Source: Methanobacterium veterum
GTDB taxonomy: Archaea; Methanobacteriota; Methanobacteria; Methanobacteriales; Methanobacteriaceae
DNA: 64,000 bases
Direction of reading: 5' to 3'
NCBI RefSeq assembly: GCF_000745485.1
Contig: NZ_JQJK01000008.1
Span: 62,001 to 126,000, forward strand
Position numbers and translations under genes: made by a program. Below are positions 39,031 to 48,598 of this stretch, one piece after another. Every line of letters begins with the position of its first letter. Positions within the stretch are counted from its first letter, which is position 1. The notes beneath the pieces are model-generated. The model was not told the DNA's origin. It did no database searches and worked only from the letters and a program-made list of their open reading frames with translations.

Positions 39031-39049
39031 TCCTTAATTTAATACTCAT

Positions 39050-39487
39050 TTAAAGAATTACTACTTCCCCACCAGCTTCTTCTATTTTTTGAATTGCTAA
39101 ACTGGAAAATTTAGGTGATTTTATAATTAAAGGCTTGCTTACTTTACCTTTTCCTAAAACTTTGTTGTAGCCAAGGTCGGTAATGTCTATTTCAATAGCA
39201 CCGTTTTTATTAGTTGCTAAGCCTTGTTTTACAAATTCTTCTGATTTTTCATCTAAGTAGTCTAAGTTTACTGGAACGAATTTGAAGATACTTCTTTGAG
39301 GTCTTTTAAATCCGTATTTTCCAAAGTGTTTTGGATCGAATTTGACAACCCATGTCCATTTACCTTTGTGAAGATCTGAGTTTCCTCGTCCACCCCTGTT
39401 TCCGGCACCTCTTCGTTTTTTAGAACAGCCACCGCCCACAGTTCGTGAACCCCTCATTTTCCTTATTTTTCGTGTCCTTCTTATCAT
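39050..39487 (-). CDS. rplO: 50S ribosomal protein uL15
   Basis: 145 residues. RKIRKMRGSRTVGGGCSKKRRGAGNRGGRGNS, shown here as its glycine/arginine-rich start, and the C-terminal FSSLAIQKIEEAGGEVVIL are typical of archaeal uL15. It precedes secY in transcription. Confidence 0.95.
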   Translation of the reverse strand: MIRRTRKIRKMRGSRTVGGGCSKKRRGAGNRGGRGNSDLHKGKWTWVVKFDPKHFGKYGFKRPQRSIFKFVPVNLDYLDEKSEEFVKQGLATNKNGAIEIDITDLGYNKVLGKGKVSKPLIIKSPKFSSLAIQKIEEAGGEVVIL

Positions 39488-39512
39488 AAATAATCCTCCA
39501 AAAATTAATAGG

Positions 39513-39971
39513 TTAGATCATCTTTTTGATGAGATCTCCTATTTTATCCCCTCTGTAACCTAAGGTTCCTGATTCTGCAAATGTCTTTTTAAGGTCTTTA
39601 TATCCTTTCCTTGGAGGGTGAAGTCTGAATACTGGTTTTACCCCACTGTCTTCCAATTTAGCACCAGATTCTACTACTGCTTTTGAAAGGTCTTCTATAG
39701 AAGAAAAGTCAGTGTTTTCTTTAACATACTCTTCAGTGAGTTTAACGTTACCCGGTAATTTCCCTCTTTTTGATATAAGACTTGTTACTGAGTCTGCGTC
39801 AACTTCGCCCCAAGTTATATAATCCTTAGCTTTTTGAAGCATTCCTAAGTAGCTAGGATTATCTTCAATTAAAACTGCATGATTAATTCTGGTGAGCTTT
39901 AACATTTTAAGTGTGTCTTCAATGTCTTTCCTGATTCCTGTCCTGCCTCTTACTCTTATTGCTGCAATCAT
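39513..39971 (-). CDS. rpmD: 50S ribosomal protein uL30
   Basis: 152 residues, the long archaeal form. [20 protein letters not shown] and [17 protein letters not shown] with the final [15 protein letters not shown] identify it. It lies between uS5 and uL15. Confidence 0.95.
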   Translation of the reverse strand: MIAAIRVRGRTGIRKDIEDTLKMLKLTRINHAVLIEDNPSYLGMLQKAKDYITWGEVDADSVTSLISKRGKLPGNVKLTEEYVKENTDFSSIEDLSKAVVESGAKLEDSGVKPVFRLHPPRKGYKDLKKTFAESGTLGYRGDKIGDLIKKMI

Positions 39972-39982
39972 GTTATCACCAA

Positions 39983-40624
39983 TTATACTGCGACTCCAAG
40001 ACTTTTAAGGTCGGATTTCCTCGCTTTAACTTTGCTTAATTGTTTTAAAGCATCAAAAACAGCATTTGCGAAGTTTATGGTTGTTTGAGTTTGCCCCATT
40101 GTCTGAGACCATACATCGTATATTCCTGCAAGTCCAAGGATAGTTTTTCCAACATCTCCTACTGCAAGACCTACTCCACCAGGTGCTGGGATTAAAGTTA
40201 CCCTTACACTACCACTTTTTCCAGATACTTTAAATGGTACGGTGTGTTCTCTTCCACAAACACATCCCCAGTCACCACAGCCTCTTCTTACTTTGATTAT
40301 ATTATATTTAGCATTGTCAACAGCTTTTCTTATTGCAGGACCTACTTCTTTAGCTTTACCTTGTCCTAGCCCTACATATCCTTTTTTATTTCCAACTGCG
40401 ACAATAACCCTGAAATTAACTTTTCTTCCAGATTTGTGCATCCTCTGAACGAGATTTACATCCATTACTTCTTCTTCTAAATCTGGTAGGAGAGTGTTGA
40501 CAATTTCAAGCTCCATGATTGGAAGGCCTTTTTCCAAAATTTCATCTATATCAGTTATTGTGCCTTCCTTGACCATACGTCCCAGATTGGTTTTTGGTTC
40601 CCATTCTTCTTTATTATAGTTCAT
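39983..40624 (-). CDS. rpsE: 30S ribosomal protein uS5
   Basis: 213 residues. The double-stranded RNA-binding part [25 protein letters not shown] and the C-terminal [19 protein letters not shown] identify it. A cysteine-rich insert, [18 protein letters not shown], is of the archaeal kind. It overlaps the uL18 stop by 4 bases. Confidence 0.96.
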   Translation of the reverse strand: MNYNKEEWEPKTNLGRMVKEGTITDIDEILEKGLPIMELEIVNTLLPDLEEEVMDVNLVQRMHKSGRKVNFRVIVAVGNKKGYVGLGQGKAKEVGPAIRKAVDNAKYNIIKVRRGCGDWGCVCGREHTVPFKVSGKSGSVRVTLIPAPGGVGLAVGDVGKTILGLAGIYDVWSQTMGQTQTTINFANAVFDALKQLSKVKARKSDLKSLGVAV

Positions 40625-41205
40625 CCTGATACCTCATCATCTATTTTTTGTTTAATCTTTCCAAAATGGTCAGGGAGGTCTTTTGGGGATAACCCATTTT
40701 TAATGTATCCTGAGAATTTTTTGTTAAGTTCATCATCACTTAAAGATTCAGCGTACTGTGCTACGTGTTCCCCATTTATCCTCTCATCTGAAGGTAAAAT
40801 TGCACTACCATGAGGAATATTGAGTCCTGCATCTACTGCCCCTTTGAGTACTGCAAATATGTTTGTACCTTTGGTAGGTGATCTTAAACCGATGTCTAAG
40901 ATAGCTTCATCTATACCTTCATTTAATGCTTTTTTCCCGCATAAAAATCCAGTTAGATATGCTGCAGATGTGTTTTTAGTAGATCCAAGCCATCCCATTT
41001 TTTTAAGTTCATTGGAATGTGCTGAAACCAGAGTTTCATCCCCTTCTAGAGCAACTTTAACTATTTGTGATATTACATGGTTGTTAGTGATCCTTACAAC
41101 CAGTCGTAATTTATCTAATTCAATGAGTTTTAATCTTGCTCCATAATTAGTTTTACCTTCTTTCCTTCTTTTAAAAGCCACTTTGTATCTTGATCCTTGT
41201 GCCAA
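40621..41205 (-). CDS. rplR: 50S ribosomal protein uL18
   Basis: 194 residues of the archaeal/eukaryotic type (eukaryotic L5). [22 protein letters not shown] and [21 protein letters not shown] are diagnostic; it binds 5S rRNA. ATGA overlap couples it to uS5. Confidence 0.96.
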   Translation of the reverse strand: MAQGSRYKVAFKRRKEGKTNYGARLKLIELDKLRLVVRITNNHVISQIVKVALEGDETLVSAHSNELKKMGWLGSTKNTSAAYLTGFLCGKKALNEGIDEAILDIGLRSPTKGTNIFAVLKGAVDAGLNIPHGSAILPSDERINGEHVAQYAESLSDDELNKKFSGYIKNGLSPKDLPDHFGKIKQKIDDEVSG

Positions 41206-41221
41206 TTAAATTCCTCCTTAT

Positions 41222-41668
41222 TTACCTAAGCAGACCATGATCCCTTGCATAGGTTTTCATGTAGGATTTGCTTCTGAAAGCGCCACCCTTTGCCATTTTA
41301 TAGAGCTTTCTATAGGTAGTTTTATTAATCTCCCTATTATCTCTCATATCTTTTAGATCAGTTCTTAAAGCACGTATAGTAGTCATCCAAGCTTCTTTCT
41401 TTGGATTTTTAGCTCCTTTAGCTCCTTTTGTACTACCATGGCCTTTTCTTCTTCCTTTTTTCTTTTGTGCAGCTATCTTTTTTGACCTATAGCTGCTTAT
41501 GCCTTTTTGTGGTTTTGCCATTATAGCTTTATTATTTATGAGTTGTTTTACACTTTCTCGAGTTATGGCTCTTGATACTTCTTCTGTCCTTTCAGGATCT
41601 ATCCATACCCTGTTTTCCCCGACTTTGAGTATATCTGCAGCCAATCTTTTTTGAGTAGTAAGATTCAT
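41222..41668 (-). CDS. 50S ribosomal protein eL19
   Basis: 148 residues. LTTQKRLAADILKVGENRVWID, the basic KKKGRRKGHGSTKGAK and WMTTIRALRTDLKDM identify it. It follows eL32 after a spacer of 162 bases and precedes uL18. Confidence 0.95.
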   Translation of the reverse strand: MNLTTQKRLAADILKVGENRVWIDPERTEEVSRAITRESVKQLINNKAIMAKPQKGISSYRSKKIAAQKKKGRRKGHGSTKGAKGAKNPKKEAWMTTIRALRTDLKDMRDNREINKTTYRKLYKMAKGGAFRSKSYMKTYARDHGLLR

Positions 41669-41830
41669 GAAGAAACCTCCATTTCAACCGTTCAAATTCA
41701 TGGTAGAACTTGATTTCAAACACTGAGTGTCCCCGGTTGATCAAAACTCTTTACGAGTTCAATAAATTTAATTTGCAAATGCAAAAACGTCAGTAAATAA
41801 TACTGACTTTAAGTACTTTGCATTAAGTAC
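41669..41830. repeat. spacer with two perfect hairpins in the ribosomal operon
   Basis: GTCAGTA-aata-type ATACTGAC hairpin near 41789-41808 and AAGTACTT-tgcatt-AAGTACTT near 41812-41833 stand side by side right after the eL32 stop codon (minus-strand direction). They could shape or process the message between eL32 and eL19. Confidence 0.5.
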
Positions 41831-42166
41831 TTAAATTCCCTTATTTAGAATCTTGATTCCTAGTTCTTTTGCCCGTGCAAGCATTACTTCTTTTTTCCTT
41901 TTTCCAATGGTAGAACTAATTCTACCTGCTTGTGTAGCTGGGTCCAGGTTTTCAAGTTCTTTCATATTGCAGACAAGCACATCCATATATCCTGAAGGAT
42001 GAAGTCCTCTTGTCGCTTTTGGAGATCCGTAACCTATTGAAGGCATTGCAGGTTTTCCTTTTTCGTATCTTCGGGTTTTACTGGTTTTTCCTTTAGGTTT
42101 CCTCCATTTATCTCCGAGTTTTTTGTATCTAAACCATTCCTGCCTTTTAAAATCTGGTTTTTTCAT
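41831..42166 (-). CDS. 50S ribosomal protein eL32
   Basis: 111 residues, on the short side for archaeal eL32. [22 protein letters not shown] and [19 protein letters not shown] identify it. It lies 12 bases after uL6. The stop codon is inside the arm of a small hairpin. Confidence 0.94.
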   Translation of the reverse strand: MKKPDFKRQEWFRYKKLGDKWRKPKGKTSKTRRYEKGKPAMPSIGYGSPKATRGLHPSGYMDVLVCNMKELENLDPATQAGRISSTIGKRKKEVMLARAKELGIKILNKGI

Positions 42167-42178
42167 TTCGTCACCGCC

Positions 42179-42712
42179 TTATTCCCGACTTACAAAGTAT
42201 ATTCCATCCTGGAATACCCTTGGATCTCTTCCCTTTATTTTGGTAGCCTGTTCAAGGTTGGCCATAGTCTGTCCAACATCTTCTTTGTTGATACCTGTGA
42301 CTACTACATCTTCACCTTTTACCTGAACTTTAGCACTTCCAACAATTTTTGCTGTCCTAGGATACCTTTCACCAAGGAAGTTTTCTATGGTAACTTTGTC
42401 CTTGCCAGCTTTTACAGTCATAGGGAAGTGAGCATAAACTATTTTCATGTTATAAGTAAATCCATCTGTTAATCCTGTTATCATGTTGCTGATATGGGAC
42501 CTTATAGTTCCAAGCATTGCTTTATCCTTTTTTTTAGGAAAATGAGCTTCTAATACTACGTTACCGTTGTCCTTTTTAATTACAACATTAGGATAGTTAA
42601 ATTTCCTTGAGAGCTGTCCTTTTGATCCTTTTACAGTCACTCCATCTTCTATAGTGACATCAATACCCTCAGGAATAGGAATTTCCTCTCTAAGGACTAC
42701 TGCTTCAACCAT
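42179..42712 (-). CDS. rplF: 50S ribosomal protein uL6
   Basis: 177 residues with the two-fold uL6 structure: IPEGIDVTIEDGVTVKGSKG in the first half, FPMTVKAGKDKVTIENFLGE and the rRNA-binding RDPRVFQDGIYFVSRE at the end. It lies between uS8 and eL32. Confidence 0.96.
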   Translation of the reverse strand: MVEAVVLREEIPIPEGIDVTIEDGVTVKGSKGQLSRKFNYPNVVIKKDNGNVVLEAHFPKKKDKAMLGTIRSHISNMITGLTDGFTYNMKIVYAHFPMTVKAGKDKVTIENFLGERYPRTAKIVGSAKVQVKGEDVVVTGINKEDVGQTMANLEQATKIKGRDPRVFQDGIYFVSRE

Positions 42713-42727
42713 TTTATCACCTAGTAT

Positions 42728-43117
42728 TTAATAAACATATACTAAGAGCCTACCACCAATTCCCTTATCTTTGGCTTCTTTGTGAGTCATGATCCCTTCA
42801 GGTGTTGTGAGGATCATAATTCCAAAGTTTTTAGATGGTAAGTACCTCTTTTCAAATTTTTCAAATTCGTCCTTTTTAACGGCGTGTCTTGGCTTTATTA
42901 CACCGCACTTGTTTATATTTCCTTCAAGTTCAACTATGAACTGTCCAGCTCTGTTATCATCGACAAACTCAAATTCGCCGATATACCCTTCTTTTTGCAT
43001 TGTTCTTAAAACACGCCCTATCATCTTGGATGCTGGAGAAATTTTACATCTTTTATTTCCCTGCATTTCATTGTTTCTCATGTTAGTAAGCGCGTTTGCT
43101 AGAGGATCCATAAGCAC
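42728..43117 (-). CDS. rpsH: 30S ribosomal protein uS8
   Basis: 129 residues. [18 protein letters not shown] and the final GGRLLVYVY identify it. The start is uncertain: GTG at 43117 (giving MLMDPLAN) lies six bases after GAGGTG, a better distance than the ATG at 43111 or the GTG at 43126. Confidence 0.94.
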   Translation of the reverse strand: MLMDPLANALTNMRNNEMQGNKRCKISPASKMIGRVLRTMQKEGYIGEFEFVDDNRAGQFIVELEGNINKCGVIKPRHAVKKDEFEKFEKRYLPSKNFGIMILTTPEGIMTHKEAKDKGIGGRLLVYVY

Positions 43118-43129
43118 AATTAACACCTC

Positions 43130-43273
43130 TTAATTATATTTTTTAAACCCGATTTTAGGGGCGATTTCTCTGAAGCACTGTCTGCATAACATGAGCCCGT
43201 ACCTTCTAACGAGTGCAGAATGATCGTTGCATCTGCTACACTTTCTTGATGCTTTTCCGTATTTTCTTGGCAA
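43130..43273 (-). CDS. rpsN: 30S ribosomal protein uS14, zinc form
   Basis: 47 residues. [14 protein letters not shown] and [17 protein letters not shown] contain the two CxxC knuckles of the zinc-binding uS14. The start is TTG at 43273, directly after GGTGATTAA, which is also the end of uL5; the same GGTGATTAATTTG arrangement is found at uS2. It sits between uL5 and uS8 as in all archaeal spc operons. Confidence 0.95.
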   Translation of the reverse strand: MPRKYGKASRKCSRCNDHSALVRRYGLMLCRQCFREIAPKIGFKKYN

Positions 43274-43274
43274 A

Positions 43275-43793
43275 TTAATCACCTTTAGTTAATATTTTAA
43301 CCTGGAAATTTTCTTCCATAAATTTAATAGAGTCTTCTTTAGTGACTTTATGTTTATCTGGAACTTTTCTCCTCTGTATTTTCCTTCGGTTTATCCTGTA
43401 ACCTGGTTTTTCGAAGGTTATGGAAACATCCATCCCAAATATACCAATATCTGGATCATAACGCATTCCAGGAATATCTATGTGTTCATGTATTCCAAAT
43501 GAAAGATTACCCTGAGCATCGAATTGAGTTGCTTTTATCCTTCTTTCAATACCTTCCAGTACCATTTTGATAGCTTTATCAGCTTTCACGCCACGCAGTG
43601 TAACTTTACATGCGATAGGCTGCCCTTTTCTGATACCGAATTCAGGGTTTGTAACTTTAGAATAAGTACGTACAGGTTGTTGGCCTGTTATGCTTGATAA
43701 TAATTTTTCAGCTCTTGCAAGCCTTTCTCCACTTTCACCGACACCAATATTAACGGTTGCTTTGGCTATTTTAACTTCTTCCATAGGGTTCAT
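43275..43793 (-). CDS. rplE: 50S ribosomal protein uL5
   Basis: 172 residues. [22 protein letters not shown] and [20 protein letters not shown] identify it as the 5S-rRNA-contacting uL5. Its ATG follows the eS4 stop directly (43794), and its last codons supply the ribosome binding site of uS14. Confidence 0.96.
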   Translation of the reverse strand: MNPMEEVKIAKATVNIGVGESGERLARAEKLLSSITGQQPVRTYSKVTNPEFGIRKGQPIACKVTLRGVKADKAIKMVLEGIERRIKATQFDAQGNLSFGIHEHIDIPGMRYDPDIGIFGMDVSITFEKPGYRINRRKIQRRKVPDKHKVTKEDSIKFMEENFQVKILTKGD

Positions 43794-44522
43794 CTATTTG
43801 CCTCCAGGAAGTGCAATTGCTGGTTTTTCTTTACCGATTACAAAAACGTAATCTTTTAATGTAAGGAAAGTATTTTTATCTTCAGTTTCCATTTCAACAG
43901 TGTTAGGCATTGAAGATTTGGTTATGTTAATTTCTTTTATTCTACCAATTTCACCAGTGTGTTTACCACCAGTTATAAGGCCTATATTGCCTTTTGCAAA
44001 GTCAATGCTTTCAGTTATTTCCTGTTCTGGAACTTTAAGAATTACTACATCCCCAACTTTGTACCCATTGTCTACAATCTGGTTTCTTCCATCATGGAGA
44101 TTGAGTTGAGTTTTTCCTCCACGTATTGTAGTTTTGTCTGTAATTTTGCAGAGTTTAAAATCTTTATTTTCTGCAGCAATGGATTGGAGTGTTAGCCTTC
44201 CTTTTTCATCAGGTAAAACCCTGTAAACTTTTTCAGATTTTGGAATTTCAATTACATCCATAAATCCAACAGGGAACTTGTAATCTTTTCTTGCTCTCCC
44301 ATCTACAAGAATTTCACCGTTGTTTATAATTCTTTTTGCTTCCCTTGCGTTATCAGCAACGCCGAGGATATCACGAACTATAAGGAGTAAAGGTAATGAT
44401 CCTTCTATAGCATGTGGACCTGCATTTGGTTTGGTGGTCCATTTATTTTCTTTTGGATGAATTGGCCAGTGTTTTGGTGCTTTGAAACGTTTAAGATGTT
44501 TTCTTGATCCCATTATTGCCAT
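43794..44522 (-). CDS. 30S ribosomal protein eS4
   Basis: 242 residues, the archaeal/eukaryotic S4e. [21 protein letters not shown] at the start, an S4 domain (about 43-105) and a KOW-type C-terminal region with [14 protein letters not shown] identify it. It lies one base after uL24. Confidence 0.96.
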   Translation of the reverse strand: MAIMGSRKHLKRFKAPKHWPIHPKENKWTTKPNAGPHAIEGSLPLLLIVRDILGVADNAREAKRIINNGEILVDGRARKDYKFPVGFMDVIEIPKSEKVYRVLPDEKGRLTLQSIAAENKDFKLCKITDKTTIRGGKTQLNLHDGRNQIVDNGYKVGDVVILKVPEQEITESIDFAKGNIGLITGGKHTGEIGRIKEINITKSSMPNTVEMETEDKNTFLTLKDYVFVIGKEKPAIALPGGK

Positions 44523-44523
44523 T

Positions 44524-44877
44524 TTATCCCTTCCTCTCTACTATTTCACTTCTTTCGTCATCCTCAAGATCCAGTTCAACTATTCTTAAGTTGGATGGAT
44601 GTACTGAGTGATAAACTTGATTCCCGTCTGGTTTCTGTACAGAAGCTCCTTCTATAAGGACCCTGTAATTTTTAATGTCGACTTTTTCAACTTTTCCTTC
44701 GTGATCTTTAAAGTCACCGCGCATTACCTGTACAGTATCACCTTTTCTTACAGGGATTGATCTTTTTCCGTACTGTTCCCTGAGTTCGTCACTTAATGTT
44801 ACACTCATTAAATTATGACGTACATGTAAAGGTGCTTTATGGAGGAATTTCCTCTGTTTTCTTGGTTGTTTTGACAT
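44524..44877 (-). CDS. rplX: 50S ribosomal protein uL24
   Basis: 117 residues. [20 protein letters not shown] and the KOW motif [20 protein letters not shown] identify it. The ATG at 44877 is used because an upstream GTG belongs to the AGGTGAT binding site. It lies 17 bases after uL14. Confidence 0.95.
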   Translation of the reverse strand: MSKQPRKQRKFLHKAPLHVRHNLMSVTLSDELREQYGKRSIPVRKGDTVQVMRGDFKDHEGKVEKVDIKNYRVLIEGASVQKPDGNQVYHSVHPSNLRIVELDLEDDERSEIVERKG

Positions 44878-44894
44878 TATAATCACCTAAAATT

Positions 44895-45293
44895 TTAAAC
44901 TATTGTACTTGCAGCGCTTCCGATACCAGGCCATCTTTCAGCTGCTTCTTTTGCAACTGGACCTCTTATTTCAGAACCCTTTAGAACACCTTCAGGGCTA
45001 ATTATAACTGCTGCATTATCTTCAAATTTAACCCTTAGGCCATCTGCCCTTTTATATTCTTTTTTCTGCCTTACAACTACTGCAGTCATGACTTCTTTCC
45101 TCATGTCTACAGTTCCTTTTTTAACAGAAACTATGATCATATCACCGACGCCAGCAGTTGCAAGTCTTCGTCTTACACCTTTGTATCCTTTAACAGATAC
45201 TATTTCAACTTCTCTTGCACCTGTGTTGTCAACGCATTGAAGTCTGGCACCGATAGGTAAAACCCTTGTAACATTTGAGCTGATAGCTTTCAT
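44895..45293 (-). CDS. rplN: 50S ribosomal protein uL14
   Basis: 132 residues. [24 protein letters not shown] and the end [22 protein letters not shown] are diagnostic. One base separates it from uS17. Confidence 0.97.
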   Translation of the reverse strand: MKAISSNVTRVLPIGARLQCVDNTGAREVEIVSVKGYKGVRRRLATAGVGDMIIVSVKKGTVDMRKEVMTAVVVRQKKEYKRADGLRVKFEDNAAVIISPEGVLKGSEIRGPVAKEAAERWPGIGSAASTIV

Positions 45294-45294
45294 T

Positions 45295-45615
45295 TTACTT
45301 ATCTCCCTTGACCTCTATAACCACAAAATTTTTTGTTTTACTTAGTGGTCTGCATTCTGCAATTTTTACTGAATCGCCCACGTTAACGTTCATGCAGTCT
45401 GGTAGGTGTGCTTGTATTTTTGATTTCCTTTTTTCATATCTTTCGTATTTTCGGATAAATTTGTAGAAACTTCTTTCTACTGTAATTGTCCTTTCTGCCT
45501 TGTTACTTGTAACTATACCTTCTAATATTTGGCCTCTTACAGGAAGAGTGCCGTGAAACGGACAGTTAGGATCTTCACATTTTTCTTTAGGTTCTGTAAC
45601 GTCGATACCTATCAT
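45295..45615 (-). CDS. rpsQ: 30S ribosomal protein uS17
   Basis: 106 residues. [20 protein letters not shown] and the OB-fold part [12 protein letters not shown] identify the archaeal form; [13 protein letters not shown] has a Cys pair typical of it. GGTGAT precedes the ATG with normal spacing. Confidence 0.96.
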   Translation of the reverse strand: MIGIDVTEPKEKCEDPNCPFHGTLPVRGQILEGIVTSNKAERTITVERSFYKFIRKYERYEKRKSKIQAHLPDCMNVNVGDSVKIAECRPLSKTKNFVVIEVKGDK

Positions 45616-45619
45616 GTTA

Positions 45620-45901
45620 TCACCAAAATTTCCTGAATTTCTTTTTTATTCTATCTTCAGGGCGAGCAATGATAATCTTACCCTCTACTTCAACAATACT
45701 GCCATCCGGCAAATAAAAATGAAAAGTTGCAACTCCCTTGGGAATTATTTTTTCAGTGCTACCCGTTTCAATTCGGATAGTACTCTTAGTTTCATCAACA
45801 ACTTTTCCTTCGATTCCAATTAGTTCTTCATGAGTACTATGAGCAACCTTAACAGGAAGTCCAATTAACTCATGACGAAATATGTTTTTTGGAGTTATCA
45901 T
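45620..45901 (-). CDS. rnp1: RNase P protein component 1 (Rpp29)
   Basis: 93 residues. [23 protein letters not shown] and [15 protein letters not shown] form the Sm-like barrel of Rpp29/POP4, which with other proteins supports the catalytic RNA in tRNA 5' processing. It is four bases ahead of uS17, its usual archaeal position. Upstream lies a 360-bp spacer full of hairpins that separates it from aIF1. Confidence 0.94.
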   Translation of the reverse strand: MITPKNIFRHELIGLPVKVAHSTHEELIGIEGKVVDETKSTIRIETGSTEKIIPKGVATFHFYLPDGSIVEVEGKIIIARPEDRIKKKFRKFW

Positions 45902-45924
45902 TTTTTAATAGTATTTGAAAGTCT

Positions 45925-46260
45925 CATTACTTTGCGTGCCTGCAAAACTATCAAAAATCCATGATTTTTGAGCAGCAAATAGAAATTATTTGCAGCTTGT
46001 TTTGTGGCGACAAAAACATGGTTTTTGCCTGCAATCCAGATACTTTGGACCCTGAGATTCGCTAGATATTACTGAATTTTTACTGATTCGGTTTTGTAAA
46101 TCTCTCAAATCAGAAAATTTGGAGCACTCCCCGAAAGTATTTGTGCTCCATTTTTGACAGTTTTCTTAGGTTTTGTAGCTGTAAAAAATCTTTAATTTTT
46201 ACATGCTCAAAAATTTGATTTTATGAACCCAAAAAACCCGCGGTTTTTTACGGTTCTGCA
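45925..46260. repeat. branched hairpin cluster inside the ribosomal operon
   Basis: TCAAAAATC-cat-GATTTTTGA and GCAAATA-gaaat-TATTTGC are enclosed together by CAAAAC/GTTTTG, giving a three-way junction (about 45951-46006). Following it are CAAAAAC-atg-GTTTTTG, a GGAGCAC/GTGCTCC stem (46121-46150), GTAAAAAAT/ATTTTTAC-like and AAAAAACC-cgc-GGTTTTTT. The cluster interrupts the aIF1-Rpp29 junction; no gene is seen. Confidence 0.7.
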
Positions 46261-46264
46261 AAAA

Positions 46265-46570
46265 TTATCTTATTTCTATTGTATCTGAAGAAAAACCCAT
46301 ATTAGCCAGAACTTGTTTGACCTTCTGTTTATGATCCCCTTGAAGTTCAATCTGGCCTTTTTTAGCTGTTCCTCCACAGGCACATTTTGCCTTGAGTTCT
46401 TTTGTCAGTTCCCTAATATCAATATCGTGCTCATCTATACCTTCTACGATGGTCATAAGCTTTCCGAATCGCCTTCTTACTGTGTATACTTTAACTTTCT
46501 GAATCTCTCGAGCTATTTCCTCACAGACGCAAAGTTCTTCTGGAAGACCACATATCTCACAGACTTTCAT
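46265..46570 (-). CDS. translation initiation factor aIF1 (SUI1 family)
   Basis: 101 residues. The N-terminal [13 protein letters not shown] resembles a zinc knuckle, followed by the SUI1 domain with [19 protein letters not shown] and [20 protein letters not shown]. aIF1 helps the small subunit select the start codon. It lies 5 bases after uL29. Confidence 0.95.
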   Translation of the reverse strand: MKVCEICGLPEELCVCEEIAREIQKVKVYTVRRRFGKLMTIVEGIDEHDIDIRELTKELKAKCACGGTAKKGQIELQGDHKQKVKQVLANMGFSSDTIEIR

Positions 46571-46575
46571 CTATT

Positions 46576-46782
46576 TTACTTCTCCCTCTGTTTTTCGTTC
46601 ATTATGGTAAGGACACGTGCAATTGTTCTTTTAAGTTCTTTAATTTTTCCAGGGTTATCATAAACTCCAGCTGCAGAACTTTTTGAAACATTTTTTGCAT
46701 ATTCTGCTTTGAGTTCATCCAGTTTTTTCTGAACTTCCTCAATATCCATTTCACGTATTTCTTTGCTCCTTAATATTACCAT
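46576..46782 (-). CDS. rpmC: 50S ribosomal protein uL29
   Basis: 68 residues. LRSKEIREMDIEEVQKKLDELKAEY and NPGKIKELKRTIARVLTI identify it. It follows uS3 by 38 bases. Confidence 0.95.
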   Translation of the reverse strand: MVILRSKEIREMDIEEVQKKLDELKAEYAKNVSKSSAAGVYDNPGKIKELKRTIARVLTIMNEKQREK

Positions 46783-46820
46783 GTCATTCCATCCCTTTTA
46801 TATTTATTGTATCTGTCATT

Positions 46821-47654
46821 CTATTCTGTTTTCTCTGGTTCTTCTTGTGCTTCTTTTGTATCTTCTTCGTCTTCACTTGTTTCTTCTTGTTCTTCTGGTT
46901 CTTCGGCGGTAGTATCTTCGATTTCGCTTGTTTCTTCAGCTGCTTCTTCTTCGACTTCTTCAGAAATTGCACTAGGTTTTTCTTCTACTTCTTCAGGGGA
47001 CTCTTCAACTTCTTCTGTTTCCACAGTTTTGGTAACTGCTTCAACTTCTGGTTCTTCAGTTTCAACCTTTATGATATCCACTTTATCAGGTAAAACCATT
47101 CCCGGCGGCATAATTCTAACATATATTCCCAGAACACCTGGTTTTAGTTGAACTGTTGCAAATCCTGATCTGACAAATCTTGTGGATGGTTCACCACATT
47201 TTTTAAGGTATCCATCGTTGAATTTTGCAGTTGCAGATCTTGCACCTCTTATTTTACCAGAAATTGTAACTTCTACACCCTGTGCTCCAGCACCCATAAT
47301 TCTTCTAAGTGCTGTGTATGCAACTCTCCTAAAGTGCATTCCACGCTGTAGCATTGCTGCGATTTTATGAGCCATTATTTTTGGGTTAAGTTCAGGAACG
47401 TCAACTTCTTTAACTTCTACTTGAGGATTTTCAAGCCCGTAGTTTGATTTTAAAGTTTGGGTTATGTTACGGACGGTTTTTCCACCTCTTCCTATAACCA
47501 TACCTGGGCGTTCTGCATAAACAACAACCATTGTACCTAGAGGAGTTAGTTGGACTTCCATTCCACCATATCCAGCTCTTTCAAGCTCACTTTCAAGGTA
47601 TTCATCAATTCTTGTCCTTTTAAGACCTTCTGTAACAAAATCTTTTTCAATCAT
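46821..47654 (-). CDS. rpsC: 30S ribosomal protein uS3 with long acidic tail
   Basis: 277 residues. The KH domain carries GMVIGRGGKTVRNI (51-64), and the C-terminal S3 domain runs to KVDIIKVETE near residue 200. The last about 75 residues are almost only Glu, Thr, Ser and Asp, a low-complexity extension that most bacterial uS3 lack. Some archaeal uS3 proteins have shorter acidic tails. It lies 5 bases after uL22. The tail is in frame with no sign of sequence error. Confidence 0.95.
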   Translation of the reverse strand: MIEKDFVTEGLKRTRIDEYLESELERAGYGGMEVQLTPLGTMVVVYAERPGMVIGRGGKTVRNITQTLKSNYGLENPQVEVKEVDVPELNPKIMAHKIAAMLQRGMHFRRVAYTALRRIMGAGAQGVEVTISGKIRGARSATAKFNDGYLKKCGEPSTRFVRSGFATVQLKPGVLGIYVRIMPPGMVLPDKVDIIKVETEEPEVEAVTKTVETEEVEESPEEVEEKPSAISEEVEEEAAEETSEIEDTTAEEPEEQEETSEDEEDTKEAQEEPEKTE

Positions 47655-47659
47655 GTAAT

Positions 47660-48121
47660 CTATGCCTCCCCTAGAACGATTTGTACATGTGTAGTTGGTG
47701 TGTTAAATGGGCTAGCCCTTCCGAAAGCTCTTGGGGTCCATCCACGTATTACGTATCCCCTGTGGCTGGATATATGCATTATCTTGAGATTTTCTGTATC
47801 AAGGCCTTTATATTCAGCGTTTGCTTCAGCATTTTTGAGTATGTCAAGGATCTGTTTTGCAGCTTTAACTGGATATCTACCAGTTGGCCATCCTCCAATT
47901 CCTCTTCTGTGACCTACTTTTTTGTTATGCCTTTTAAATGGAACCGCAGTTTTCATTTCAATTACGTCTTCAAGGTAAGCTTCGGCTTTTTCTACCTTCA
48001 TTCCTCTTATCCTGTTACATATCTCAACAGCATGTTTTGGAGAGATCTTAAGAGATCTTCCAAGAGCTTTTGCTGTTTTAGACTTATCGTCGTCTGTAAA
48101 AGCGTAGTTAATCTTTGCCAT
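47660..48121 (-). CDS. rplV: 50S ribosomal protein uL22
   Basis: 153 residues. [44 protein letters not shown] and the end [22 protein letters not shown] identify it; a loop of it lines the exit tunnel. 12 bases after uS19. Confidence 0.96.
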   Translation of the reverse strand: MAKINYAFTDDDKSKTAKALGRSLKISPKHAVEICNRIRGMKVEKAEAYLEDVIEMKTAVPFKRHNKKVGHRRGIGGWPTGRYPVKAAKQILDILKNAEANAEYKGLDTENLKIMHISSHRGYVIRGWTPRAFGRASPFNTPTTHVQIVLGEA

Positions 48122-48133
48122 TGTATTCTCTCC

Positions 48134-48544
48134 TTATTTAAGAGGTACGAACATAGATGACCTTGTAGCACCCATTCCCGGATCTCCGTGTTCTACTCGT
48201 TTTCTTGTTGGTGCAAATTCTCCAAAGTAACATCCAATCATTTCAGGCTGAATTGTAACTTCAGTGAATTCTTTCCCGTTGTAAATTCCAAAGGTTACTC
48301 CAACCATTTCTGGAAGGACAATCATATCCCTACAATGGGTTTTAATTATTTGAGGTCTTCCACCCTTGTTTTCATCTTTTTTTAATTTTCTAATTTTTTC
48401 GAGTACCTTTTTCTGCCTTGGTAAAAATCCTCGTTTTAAGGATCTTCTCTGTCTTGATGGGAACAGATCAATAACGTTGTCCAATGGCATTTGCTGTAAC
48501 TCTTCTAAAGTATAACCGCGATATACAAATTCTTTTCTAGCCAA
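48134..48544 (-). CDS. rpsS: 30S ribosomal protein uS19
   Basis: 136 residues. [20 protein letters not shown] and [24 protein letters not shown] with [21 protein letters not shown] identify it. It lies 54 bases after uL2. Confidence 0.96.
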   Translation of the reverse strand: MARKEFVYRGYTLEELQQMPLDNVIDLFPSRQRRSLKRGFLPRQKKVLEKIRKLKKDENKGGRPQIIKTHCRDMIVLPEMVGVTFGIYNGKEFTEVTIQPEMIGCYFGEFAPTRKRVEHGDPGMGATRSSMFVPLK

Positions 48545-48598
48545 TTAGTCTCCTCCTTATAACTTATTTTAAATTTCCCTTTTTCAAATATCTTAAAT

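Noticed and set aside
46807..47151. Ser-rich plus-strand frame and Lys-rich minus frame over uS3
   Set aside because: Both are produced by the repetitive GAA/GAG codons of the acidic uS3 tail in other frames.
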